NCBI GenBank assembly: GCA_948474755.1
Contig: CAOLHI010000969.1
Span: 1 to 64,000 of the forward strand
Reading direction: 5' to 3'
Origin: Ctenosaura bakeri
Lineage: Eukaryota > Chordata > Lepidosauria > Squamata > Iguanidae
Length of the DNA stretch: 64,000 nt
A program made the position numbers and the translations under genes. Positions 45,263 through 56,904 of the stretch are shown here, in pieces (position 1 is the first letter of the stretch; each line of letters opens with the position of its first letter). The notes under the pieces are model-generated. The model had not been told where the DNA came from and did not search any database. It worked only from the letters and a program-made list of their open reading frames with translations.

Positions 45263-46689
45263 AACTGCATTTTACACAGAGGTTGGGAAAATCATTTTCA
45301 GACCATATCTTTCAGAATCCAATGTGAACCATGGCTGTGGGATTCTGGGAGTTGTTGTCCAAAAGTAACTTTTCATCTGGCACATCTAGAGGATGCCAGG
45401 TAGTGGAAGACTGCTATAGTAGTCTCACAACCAGGAAGATCACTGTACCTGTTAAACAATGGGCACCTCCACATAGTAGCACTTCCCTGCTCCCTGGTGT
45501 GTCAGGTACTTTTAAACATAACATGAACTATTAATTATAGGAAGGTTAACTTTGTGAATGAGGATGTGGCAGTTCAAAAAAGTTATGTGGGACAAATGTC
45601 TTTTGAGTGAGCATTTAAGGAAGTGGGAGTTGGATTGATAACTGTTTCAGGTGCAAGTCACAACATGCTAACTTAAGATTTCTCCATAGCTGTTTGAGCT
45701 GATATTTCAGGAAGATGATTTCAGAGAAGTAACCTTGATTTTTTATTACTTGTTTTTTTTTATTTCCTCATCAGATTGATTACATCTAATAGAAAACAGG
45801 GCAATTAGCACACCAAGGAGTCTTGCCGATAACACAGGAATGCTTTCTGATAGCATGCTTATCAGCTGGGAATGAGCTCAGAATCTTTTAAATTGCAATA
45901 CAATGACTTGCACAGCAGTTCTTCCCTCAGAGGCCAGAACAGTAAGTGACAGAAAATACAGGATCACCTACAGCACCATTTTGCTGTTCTCTCTCTGTAA
46001 TGAGTGTCATTTCTTTTACCTAGCATTGCCAGGTTAAAACCTTCCCAGGCCATGAGGTTTCAGGGCCAAAACTTGAGACTTAGGCATAGCCTGTGATGAT
46101 GCCATAGGAAATGGCTGCTAGTGATGTTACAAGGGTAGCCCCACTTTGTGTCATTAAGCATAATACTTTAAGCATCAACTACAGTTTTTCAGACTATGTC
46201 ATTCAAATAAAAAAAAAATGCCAAAGGAGATTTCACACAAATACAGAAATATACACCCACTGTTGAAGGCAGTGCTCTCATCACAAGATTCTTCTCCCTT
46301 GCCCTGAGGACCAGAGAAGAAGATCCAGGCCCTGAAATTTGGGAATTAACAATAACATACTAACATATGTTGTGTTATCATTATGTGAGGCACTTACATG
46401 TCCCTTTGTCCCCGCCTTATTTTTTGATTGCTATGCCCCCACACAACTAGATAGAGATTTTCACCCAGGTTTATTCAGAATAGGCCCATTTATCAGTGGG
46501 ACTTAGATTCATCATGGCATACTTGTCCTAGTGGTTTCGGTGGATCTCTGCTAAGCATAATTTAGTTGGATTTAACCCCAACCTCTCTGCGCTGCTAACG
46601 AGTTATTGAGGTAGATGTGGAAGTCCTTTTATGGTTTTACAGAAAGAAGTAACTCACAAAAGTTGAACCACAAAAATGATTTTAAAACC
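45263..46689. other. Unassigned sequence
   Basis: ATTCTGGGAGTTGTTGTCC near 45340 is a small MITE-like trace. No gene. Confidence 0.35.
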
Positions 46690-46745
46690 ATTTGAGATTC
46701 ATGGGACTGCCATAAGTCAACAGCTTGAAGGCACATGTGCACATA
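46690..46745 (+). mobile_element. Sauria SINE / Bov-B 3' tail fragment
   Basis: GACTGCCATAAGTCAACAGC and CTTGAAGGCACATG are the tail words shared by the SINE and Bov-B. Confidence 0.6.
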
Positions 46746-46789
46746 GAGTCAAATACCCTTTCCCAAATATGAAGATCTGCCAACCTATT

Positions 46790-47245
46790 TCCCACCATTA
46801 TGAGTGGTGTATGATATGGTGATATGAGAGAGGACCTTCTCAGTTGTGGCACCATAGTTACAGAATTTCCATCCCCTGGAGGCCTGCCTGACACTGTGGC
46901 TGGTGCTGTTTTTAGCCCCATTAAGATCTGGGTCCCTATCCAACCACTTGTGCAATTACATATGCAGCATTTGGCACAATGTCTCTCACAATCCAGTGCA
47001 ATCCAGTAACAGTACACTAGAGAGGATTTTCATTCTGTTGGCTTTAATGTTGGATTTAGGCACCAGATTTTACCCAGGTGTTTGTGTCTTATTGACCACA
47101 AATCTATTCTGTTGTTAATTTTTATACTGGATTGTAGATTATGGTTCTTTTATGGTTTTCTGTTGAATAGTTTTTATTGATTTTATCCTGCTCTGAGATC
47201 CACTGATAAGGGACATGTTAGAAATATTGTAACCAACCAACCAAC
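46790..47245 (+). mobile_element. LINE 3' untranslated region and tail
   Basis: GACCTTCTCAGTTGTGGCAC, CCCTGGAGGCCTGCC and, at the end, TTTTATCCTGCTCTGAGATC, then TAGAAATATTGTAACC and a (CCAA)n tail. This is the order seen in L2-like reptile LINE 3' ends. Confidence 0.6.
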
Positions 47246-47329
47246 TGTTAATATAATTTGGAAGCAAGTTTTGATCACGGTGCTGCGGTAATACTAAGAC
47301 AGCCTGAATGAAATTCTAAGCCAGAGAAA

Positions 47330-47681
47330 CATACCCTCCAAGTGTCTTGATCTGGCATGGACATTCCTGATTCATATGATATCCACTTTTTCAGCTGCTT
47401 TTAAAATGCCCTTGTTTCTCCCTTCTCCTCATACCTGCCCCCTTGTTCCCAGCTTATTTTGGTTGCTACAAATTGAGATCAGAGTACAAAAGCAGCTTGC
47501 ACTGAATTAACTTGGTGTGGGGAAGATGAGGAGAGGCCTAGCAGGACCAGGCGAAAGCAAACTGCTGCATTCTCTCTTTCTTTGTTTTTCCTCATTAATA
47601 ACTTTTGTCAACTTGACTACAGTCTGATGTTGCTTTGCCATACATGTCCCAGTTTTCATCTGTGAAGTGTTTGAGGGCATG
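47330..47681 (+). mobile_element. Family D element, complete, TIR CATACCCTCCAA
   Basis: The left end CATACCCTCCAA and the right end TTGAGGGCATG form an imperfect terminal inverted repeat. Internal blocks match the copies at 3470, 48454 and 56540. The 352-bp interior is non-coding. A DNA transposon of unknown superfamily is the best reading. No clear target-site duplication. Confidence 0.65.
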
Positions 47682-48453
47682 CAGAAGTTGTTAATTTTAG
47701 AACAACTGCTCCTGTCATACACAGATACAGACACATGTGATTCAAGAATAATGAAGGTTTATTTAGGCATGTTTTTAAAATGTGAACCGGGAACTGATTC
47801 TTTTGGGGGGGGGGAGTTAAAAATCTTGATTAAGAAAACAATCAATGACTAGAAACATAATAAAAAAAATCTTTTGAAAACTTATTTTATCTCTTCTTTG
47901 CTGCTCCCATGGGGCTTGGAGTCAAACGAAGCTTTCATATTGAAATCTGGAGGGACCTTAGCCCATTTGGCAAGCAACTCAAAAAGTTTTGCTCAGCAAC
48001 TGTGAACCTTTCAAGTGAAGATTTGCTTTCCTAGTTTATTTCAAGAAAATGTTAAAAAATGCTGTTTGAAAAAAAAAGTTAATCAAGTTTTGAGAAGCGT
48101 ATATCCAGCACCTGAAAAGAGTACTAGAATGATATTCTTAGTCCTGACACTTCTTGGCATAAACATTTCAAAGCTTGATATTATAAGCCTGACAGCTTGG
48201 TAGAAGTCCCAGTAATTATAACAGTCTTCTCTCTTCTGCTTCGTGATGTGTCAGGAACATCTGTAGTTATATCAATCACAATGTAAAAATCAATAAAGTG
48301 GGGGAATAGTGGGGAAGGCATGACATAATGCTCTTTTAAAATTCTTGGTTTTACCCATTGGAATAAGTTATTTTAAAGAAATTCTGGTGTGTTAGAAAAA
48401 CAAGATTCACTAGCCATCTAAAGGAACTCCTGTTTTTCTATGGATATTTGAAT
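47682..48453. other. Unassigned sequence
   Basis: A G run lies at 47805-47814. No gene. Confidence 0.35.
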
Positions 48454-48790
48454 CATACTTCCCACCATTTCAAAGATGAAAACTGGGACATATGGCTAAC
48501 CAACACCAGAGCATGGGCCAAGATAACAACAGTTATTAATGAGAAAGGAGACCTAAGGTAGGAGAGGCTGCAGTTTGCTTTTACCTGACTCTACAGGGAA
48601 GGGCAAGATTCTTCCCCCTAGTCTCCTTTTTCTCCGTTGAGTTAACTGAGTACAAACTATTTTTGCACTTTGAACTTAGTCTGCAGCAGTCGAAGTAAGG
48701 TGAATATGAAGAGGGAAAGGAGGAGGAGGAAAGAGAAATGTGGACGTTTTAAAAGCAGTAGAATAAGTGGGGACACAGTGGCTGTATTGA
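48454..48790 (-). mobile_element. Family D element, inverted copy
   Basis: It starts CATACTTCCCACC, then AAAACTGGGACATATGGC, AACAGTTATTAATGAGAAAG, GAGTTAACTGAGTACAAAC and TTTTAAAAGCAG. All are the reverse of blocks in the + copies. Confidence 0.7.
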
Positions 48791-51376
48791 GACTATCCCA
48801 TGAATTTTGGGCAATTGGAGAATATTTTTGAATAGAATTTGGCATGTCATTTGGTTGTCTCTTGCATGAACCATAGATGGCATTTCTAACAAGCTATTTC
48901 CAGTTCACAAATGTTTGAACTGAGGTGCTGAATGCAAAGAAACCTTTGCAATTCAGAAGATCAACCCCCAAGCAGGTACGTTTGCCCTCTACGATTGATG
49001 GAGAGAGAAAAATCTATAGGAAACTGAGAACTACTGGGCGCAGGCAAACCATGGACACATTTCTGTGGCTTCCCAGGTCTCCGCTGCTGCTATTCTATTG
49101 CAGCTGAAATTGCAGCAGAATTGTGCTCCCAGTTGTCTGCATGCAGTAAAAAAGCTGGGTGTTGAGGGTGAGGCTGGAGCAACAGACAACAATGGAAATA
49201 TTTTTTGCAGTGGCGTGGGACAGGAAAGTGTAGCCCTCAGCTGTTCAGGGGTCCCACTGTCCTGAGAATCTGCCCAACCTATCTCATGTAGAAGAGGTGA
49301 CTAGGGAAGGACACTGCAAAATTTTGGAAGGTTAGTTTCAGACTTTCAGATCTCATTTGAGTGATAGTGGTGAAAACTAGAAAAGGGATTTGCTTTTCCC
49401 AGTGTGGGTTTGTGGGACATTAGTATAGATATACCATAAAGCAACTCATAGCATTTCAAAAGGATAGGTGATAGATGAAATATGCTCTGAGACAATTAAT
49501 GGTGTGCTTAATAATAGTTGTTGTGCATATTGCATATGAAACACTGCATGGGTCTACCTGTAAGATTTTCTTTCTTTCTTGATCTCTCTTTCTCTGAGGC
49601 AGTCTGCACAAAGTCAGACAGAAAATGTGACCTTAGTCTAGAGTAAGGTTGCCAGATTGAATCCAGGAGAGAGCTCCTCTAACTTTAATGCTTAACTGAT
49701 CCTGAACTGAACTCCATCAAAGGAGATGAAGACACATGTTCTCCATCACCTTCCAAAACCTAGCTTTCATCCACAGCTGTCCCCTCCTAACATATGTATC
49801 ACCTAAGCACGGTATAGTGGGGGAAGAGGACATTCTGCATCTGGTGACAAGATCTGGTGCTCCTTTGTCCTTTGACTGTGGCTGAAAGCTGGAGTTTGGA
49901 AAGTGAGAAAGGACAGGTACCTTCATCCTGCTTGATAGAGCTTTACAGTACCCTATCCTACTCCAAAATCTCTGTGAGCCCCATCCAAAATCCAATCTGG
50001 CATTTCTAGTCTCGAAACACAGAGATATGAAGACAGATAACTCTGAAAATCAGTCCTACACAACTTCAGTCATTGAAGAGATGGTGAGCAGGGATGAGTA
50101 ACTCCTGTTAAACTTTGATATTGGCTATGCTGGTTAGAGCTGATAGGAGTTGCAGTCCAGGAATATTAGGAGGGTCAAACCTTCCCCTTCCTTGGGTGGA
50201 GGTGAGGAAATGAGGCACTCTGATTCTCCAACCTGTTGACAAGTTTTTTTCCCCCAGGCTATTTTGAGGAGTCACTTCATTTTGAATAAATTCCAAGTCT
50301 ATTCAAACCAGCCTGAATTAGTTTGAAACCCAGGATTTGTGAAGATCGTAACACCCCTAGTTTTCATTCAGAAATGTAAAAAGAAGGGGGAAAATTTTGC
50401 TATCTTCAGTAAAATTTGCATGATTTCCAAGTAATATAGCAGTCTTTTAAATGTATAAATTAATGATTACATGCTTATTGGTATATCCAATTGTTAGGCC
50501 TAACTACAGTAGAGCCCCTGAATCACTGGTAACTTAGTACGTCACTACTAATGTAAGCACTGCTGATCCCATGGGTCTACTTTACTGGTATTACCATTGG
50601 ATTTAGCTCTATATCATATATCTCAAACACCTTCTGGAATGATTTCCCAAAAAGAACATGAAAGAATACCACTGAATATAAAATACAAAATTCAGATTTA
50701 TTTGTCATGTCAATATTAGTGGATGTATTATCTTTTCCATAATGAAATATTGTATAGCTTGTGGTACTAAAACTATGCATGACTACTTCCCTCTTAATTA
50801 AAACCTTGTGTGAAATGTTCTGTAACTCATCTACAGAAAAAAAAATACACCTCATAACACCTAATCTACACTCAGCAGTATTATTCTGTTTGGTGCTCTT
50901 GGAAATTTCTTGAAAAATGAGATCCAAAAGGTAGCCACAATATCTCATTTCTGCCATATGTGATAGAATGAGTCTGATATATCACATCCTCTCCACAACA
51001 TACTAAATGAAAATTTTTAAAAGTATATGATCAGTGTCAGATGCCAGAAATGGATCATTTAAATTTCACCTCTGTATGTTTGGCACAAATAATTATAGAC
51101 CACATCTGTTTCCAGGATTCCAGTAGAATGGGCAATTTCCTACATTACCCAAAGACTTTCAGTATTGCCAAATGCTAACTTGTGTTATTAAATCATAAAT
51201 TTGAAGCACCACTCTCTTAGAGGCTACCAAGACATAATGTATTACTGAACTTGAAAGCAATCAAAGAATGAGGTATTTGAGCCATCAAGCAATAAAATTT
51301 GTATAGTCTGTACACAATGATAAGATGATGCTCTGGAATCCAGAACAGTTCACCACCAAGTGATTGATCAGTTATT
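48791..51376. other. Unassigned; two MITE halves
   Basis: AAGGTTGCCAGATTGAAT near 49647 matches the element at 616-782. AGAGCTGATAGGAGTTGCAG near 50136 matches the hAT-like family. The 126-codon minus frame at 50577-50957 has no known family. Confidence 0.4.
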
Positions 51377-51394
51377 GATGTCTTATAGATCAAA
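51377..51394. repeat. LINE target-site duplication, 3' side
   Basis: GATGTCTTATAGATCAAA; the partner at 54772-54789 is GATGTCTTATAGATGAAA, 17 of 18 identical. Confidence 0.8.
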
Positions 51395-54300
51395 GTCAAG
51401 CTTTATTTTACGGTCTATAGACCCAGCATAGCAAAAGCATACAATGGTATGGTATAGATAAAATACACCTACTAAAAATAAGATACAAATACATAAATAG
51501 AATAGACTATAGGCAGAATATAAAAGCATAAAAATAGGACATATATGCATAAAATACTATAACAAAGTACATGAAGTAAATTAAAATCATAGATAATATG
51601 GATTATTAGGTAAAATATAAATAGGTGTTCATCAAGTCCCTCTCACTAGTGCAATAGAATTGGGTTGATCTTAAAGTGCATTGCCAGTATCCCAGCATAT
51701 TATTGATACATCTCTCTCCCTGATGTTAGTAACTGATGACAGAAATTTAGCAACTGATAGGGTTACATTCGGACATATGTACTCCAACAGGACGTTTACA
51801 TACAATTTTATGAACGGCCTGGCACACAGCTCAAAAAGGGAGGGATTAAATGATGGTGGCTCTGACTATAGAAAATACAAAATATGCGACATTGATTCAA
51901 CATCGTATGACCCACAAAGACAAAGTCTTGAGGACAACCCAGCAAATCTGTCAAAAAGTAATTCTGAGAGAAAAGCATTGTATCTGGCCTTAGTGAATAA
52001 TATACAATAGTTTGCCACAGTCAAGTTATTTAAATAAGTGGCCTGATGGAAGGGTCCCACATACTGAATATTTAAAGCACTGAGTGAGCAGGATGAGATG
52101 GAATTTGCCGGAAGATTACAAAAAGCAATATCCCAAAGTCTTTGCTTAATAGATTTTAGTGCTGTCTCATGACCCAAGTTAAGGAGCAAGGATGGAGAGA
52201 GGCCAATAGTGACCACTTTTTGGGCTATGTACTTAGACCACCTGCTGATATAGTTATCCAATAGAAGGTGGCCTACTAGACCTTTGCCACACTTGAAGAC
52301 AAACACTTTGAGCCATTGTTTGAATGCTAGCATCCAAGCCCTTGTAGAGAGAGGGCTTTCCCCTGTTTCCAGTAATAGAACTGGGTTGGGGACACATCTA
52401 AGAGTATAAAGGACTTCCCTGAGGAATTTCACTTGGAAGTTATCTAGTTCAAAGTTAATAGCTTCAATCCAGATGGCCACTGCATAGAGCAGTTTGGATG
52501 TAATCTTTGCGTTAAATACTTTTATAGCAAATGGAACAAATTGATTCCTTTTAATATGGAAAAATCTTAGAACCACTCAATGCTAATGGTCTGTGGGCTG
52601 CAGGAAACATTGTGACGGAATACAAGGCTGAGATATTTGAAGCTTTTGACTTGTTCCAAGGGACACTCGTTTATACTCCAGCTGTGCTGATGGTATTTGC
52701 ATTCCAAGACCAAAATTTTTGACTTTGCAGCATTGATTTCAAGTTCATTCCTGGAGCAGTAAGTTGAGTATTTCCCTAACAGATGTTTGAACCCTGGTCT
52801 AGATCTAGAAAGAATCACTGTATCATCTTCGTAAAGCAGGACTAGGGTTTTCCTGTTGCCTAATCTGGGCAGATGACCATATTCATCCATAAGTTCTGCC
52901 TTGAGATCCATTCAGGTATAGATTGAATAAGACCAGTGTGAGGATACACCCCTGTCTCACGTCCTTCAGCCTAGGTATGGGTTCAGAGAGATTTCCCTGA
53001 GGACTGTATCTAACATGTAGTTGGCTGTTATTATAAAGAGTGTTAAGTAGGGCAAGGAGTCTGGTGTCCATTGATAAGGACTCCAGTTTATCCCATATCT
53101 TATGCCTTGGGACAGAATCAAATGAAGCCTTTAGATCCATAAATGCTACAAAGTGCTTGCCATACATGGATCTTGAGTATTTCTCTGCAAGATGGGCTAC
53201 TATTAAACAGTGGTCATTGGTAGAATGGTTTTCTTTGAAGGCTGCTTGAGCGTCAGAATACTATTCTGCTCTATAAGGAGAGTTAATTTGGAAGAAAGAA
53301 AGCAGACATAGAGTTTGCCTGCTATGGACAGCAAACTTATTGGTCTGTAGTTCGCAGGATGTTTAACTTGGCCTTTTTTATAAATGGGAACTACAATTGC
53401 TTGATTCCAGCCATTTGGGATCATTTCAGAGTTGTTTATCTGTGTAAATAAGGATGCTAATAAAGGTGCCCACCAGTGGCTGTTGGTTTTAATAAGTTCA
53501 GCTGGGACATTATCCATTCTGAAAGCCTTACCATTTTTGAGTTGGGAAATTAATTCGATAACATCATCAATAGATACATGTTCCCAGGGTGGGGCCATTT
53601 GTAGCTGTTTATCAGCAGTTTTCTCAGAAGTGGTTGCAGAATTGATGGCAAAGATCCCTCTGAAATGGTTTTCCCACACCACAGCTGGAATGTCACATCT
53701 TGGGGCTTGAGCTCAGGAGCATAAAACTCCAGATAGAAGCTCCCAGAATGATTTTGAGTTGTTGTTAAGAGATGCATTTAGCAATAGAGACCAGGAGTCA
53801 TGGTTAAATTGCCTCTTTTTAAGGGATATAAAGGGACTTATACTCCTTTTTTAGTTGAAAGTATGTCAGTACAGCACTGTTTGAGTTTGCCTTCCTGTAC
53901 TTAATAAGGACAGATCTAAGAGAGTTTTTCTTGTGCAAGCATTCCTTATCGAACAAAGATTTGCACAAATAATCTAGAGATTTTATTTGGCCCTCCCTAG
54001 AATTGGGTTTATGTGTTAAGTCAGGTTGAATCAAGGGGATCAGATCATTATAGGTCTCTAGCAATGTAGCTGAAGAGTCGTTCATCAGTATTTTAGATCT
54101 GAGGGAAACTACTGTTTCAGAGGACAACTTTACCTTCATTAAATGGTCCAGATTTGAAGACCATTTGATTCTTGTTCTTGCTGGCTCACCTGTATTCGCT
54201 TTTAAAGATGGTTGCTGAATCACTCTGCTTTCAGTCATTATTGTAAGGAGTAGTGGAAGATGGTCACTTTCAGTTCTGGTGACGACTCCAAAGTGCAGGA

Positions 54301-54771
54301 TCGTATGAAATGCATTCCTTGAAATTAAACAATAATCTATTGTACTGGATCCGCATTGGTTGATGAATGTGTGTTCACCAGGAATATCATCTTGTGCAGC
54401 ACCATTTAATAGAAATAAGTTTAGCTTATATGCAAGTTGTGCTAAGCAAAAACCTGAGAAATTTGAAATCTTATCTTTAGAAAACCTGAATGGGAAATAC
54501 CTGTCTTCTTTTAACTAGGTAAGAGTTGGGAATTTTGTTTTCAATTCGGTATCACTATGGCCAGATCGAGCATTTAAGTCCCCAAGAATATAAAAGTAAA
54601 TCGTAGGATGTTTAACAATCAGAGATAAAATAAAATGTTTAATTTTAACCCAAATACCCTCTATTGAAAGTTTAGAACTGAGTGGAGGTATATAAATTGT
54701 CACTAAAATAAAATTAAAAGATGGTAAAAGTATCCCCAATGCTAAGTTCTCACATCTCTGCATAGAGATAA
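51395..54771 (-). mobile_element. APE-type non-LTR retrotransposon, 5' truncated, 3.4 kb
   Basis: In coding order on the minus strand: an APE endonuclease remnant with YILGDLNARSG and SDHLPLLL (about 54763-54240) lies in one frame broken by a single TAG near 54515. A linker follows to 53819. Reverse-transcriptase blocks sit in three frames: VVPIYKKG and NYRPISLLS (53682-53203), FMDLKASFDSVPR and VRQGCILTLVLFNLYLN (53167-52883), then LLYEDDTVILS (52911-52567). The catalytic YxDD box reads YEDD where YADD is usual. The C-terminal part (52576-51866) ends with SRLCLCGSYDVESMSHIL, a Cys/His pattern. The N-terminal endonuclease start is missing. An 18-bp duplication flanks the copy. The clade is Jockey/I-like, perhaps Vingi-like; I cannot settle this. 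Confidence 0.85.
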
Positions 54772-54789
54772 GATGTCTTATAGATGAAA
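54772..54789. repeat. LINE target-site duplication, 5' side
   Basis: GATGTCTTATAGATGAAA, partner of 51377-51394. Confidence 0.8.
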
Positions 54790-55494
54790 ATTCTGCAATG
54801 AGGCCTCCTTGTTGATCATGAATTTACAAGTTTTATAAATTTACAAAACATTTTCATCTATTGATCAGTTGATGATGAAATATTCTGGGCTCTAGAGCAG
54901 TTCAAGTTGGCTTAAGCATATTCTTATTTTCATTATTCTTCAAACTAAAATTTCACATTCTGGAATGTGACTCTATACAAAATTGTAAGCCTCTTTGTTT
55001 TCAAATTTTAACTGACAAGGTGCATAAAATAATTTCCAAAGTGATAAAAATGTTAATGTTTAAACATGTCCTCCAGTTAAGGCCAAATTAAGGTGTTCGG
55101 TTTCTTGAGGCAGATCCAAAAATAGGACTCCCCTTTTGCATACATTTTAGTTGTTCTAGGAGCAATAGCATAGGAATTAGATATTTAAAGAAGTAAATAA
55201 TAAAATGCATACTACAATAGACAGCAGCACAAAACTCTTCGTATGTGAACCCAATTTCAAACCTGTAGTTTTGACATGCCTGTCAACTCAATTATCCAAG
55301 TAACACACGCATACACACATGTATGATGACAAAGACATCAGAGATTGAGAAAGTGACTATGGAAGAAGAAAACCAAGCTATACACATTTTCCTTTACTAT
55401 GTGCCTAGCCAGTAAATGGCCTGGAGCAATTGTACCAGTTGAACCATTGACAATCTGGTCCTGTCAGTATTACTGAAGTTGTGTTCCATGGAAG
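54790..55494. other. Unassigned sequence
   Basis: TTGATCAGTTGATGATG near 54862 and CTCTAGAGCAGTTCA near 54890 loosely repeat words on the other side of the LINE (near 51320-51380). No gene. Confidence 0.35.
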
Positions 55495-55906
55495 GCCCTT
55501 TCCTCACCTTACCTGTTTCCAAAGCCATTGTGTGGATCCAGGGAAAGCCTCTTCCGTGAGAGGAGTGTGACAGAAGTGCTCCCTTACACACCAGCTGCCT
55601 GCTGGATGGGAGGAAGTGTGATGGCTCTGCCTCTCCCTTCCACCAGTTTCCCAGGCTGTGCTAAGGGAGGAAGTGCAGCCATTGTACTTCCTGCCATTCT
55701 GCATGACAGGTAAGTGCAGGAGGGAGGTGGGAGGGCAGCACAATTGTGTGTCATTGACAGGAGAAACCCGTCAATGATTTGATTTGCAATTGTGACTGGT
55801 GGTCATGGGATTGCAACAGGATCATGACAATTGTCATGCAGAACTGTCGTCATGATCCCATTGATCCTGTGGCCATTGCAGGTTGGGGGCGGTGTGAGGT
55901 AAGGGC
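55495..55906. mobile_element. 412-bp TIR element, CACCTTACCT subfamily
   Basis: It begins GCCCTTTCCTCACCTTACCT and ends GGTGTGAGGTAAGGGC. Flanks GGAAG and TGAAG match at four of five. The interior has the same layout as 14081-14499, including GAGAGGAGTG-type and GGTAAGTGCAGG blocks and inverted ATCATGAC/GTCATGAT words near 55820-55855. Confidence 0.8.
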
Positions 55907-56539
55907 TGAAGAAGGCTTACACTGTAATAAATGCTGTTAGTCCTTAAGATAACATGACAATATAATTAAAAAGAGTATGGGCTAGGAAATGATATGGGAA
56001 TGTATAGGGGTTCCAGATCAGATCAATTGTGTACATTTATTTCTTTTGAACAGATAACTTTTAAAAGTATTCTTAGATATGCATATTCATTTGCTGCCAA
56101 GCATTTTCTTTCTTCTAGTGTGCTTATGACAGTTATAGTTTCTTATCTTAGAGTGGTGTCAGGAGTTCATCAGTTTAGCTGGCCTCACTCACTGATCCAA
56201 AAATGTTGGTTACCTGATTCCTTTCCCATCTCTTTGCTGGTGTGGCCATGTGCAAACTCCCTTGCTGTGTCCCATTCCTGCTGCCCCCCTGAATTTAGCA
56301 AAGTAAATTTATTAAGTACAACTCTTAACTCCCCAAGTCTCCCAGTCAGCATATTGTTCTAAGAGATGGATTTTGGGAGTTGTAAACCAAAAATGTAAGT
56401 CTGCAGGTACCACAGCTGACAGCCAAAGAAACCACATCTCTCTTTCCCTGGGAAAAAGGCTGAGAATTTGCCCAGTGTGTCAACCTGTTGAGACATTTGG
56501 TATGTTTCAGAGATATGGCAGACCAGAGCTTAATCTTCA
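55907..56539. other. Unassigned sequence
   Basis: The 122-codon + frame at 55994-56362 has no recognised family. Confidence 0.35.
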
Positions 56540-56904
56540 GTTATCCCAATTTGACTGGGACAGTCTTGATTAATCCTCCCTCATCCCACTTTTTCAGCTG
56601 CTTTTAAAATGTCCCAGTTTCTCTTTCTTCCACTCACTTTCCCCCTTGTCCTCAGCTTACTTCAGTTGCTGCAAACTGAGTTCAAAGTACAAAAGTAATT
56701 TGTACTCAATTAACTTAGCGTGGCAGGGCAGGGGAATGAGGAACAAATCTTCCCCTTTCCAGTAAGCTCAGGCAAAAGCAAAGTGCTGTAGTCTCTCCTG
56801 GCTTGGGTGTTCTTTCTCATCAATAAATTTTGTGGTCTTGACCACACTCTGATGTCGCTTGCCACCTGTGTGATTTTCATGTGTGAAATATTGGAGGGCG
56901 TGCA
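56540..56904 (+). mobile_element. Family D element
   Basis: TTATCCCAATTTGACTGGGA and TTTTTCAGCTGCTTTTAAAA, then the common blocks to the right end ATATTGGAGGGCGTGC. The left terminus is diverged. Confidence 0.65.

Noticed and set aside
51395..54771. R4 or Bov-B assignment of the 3.4-kb LINE
   Set aside because: R4 elements lack an APE endonuclease, and the sequence does not match Bov-B blocks. The copy has an APE remnant and another reverse-transcriptase style.
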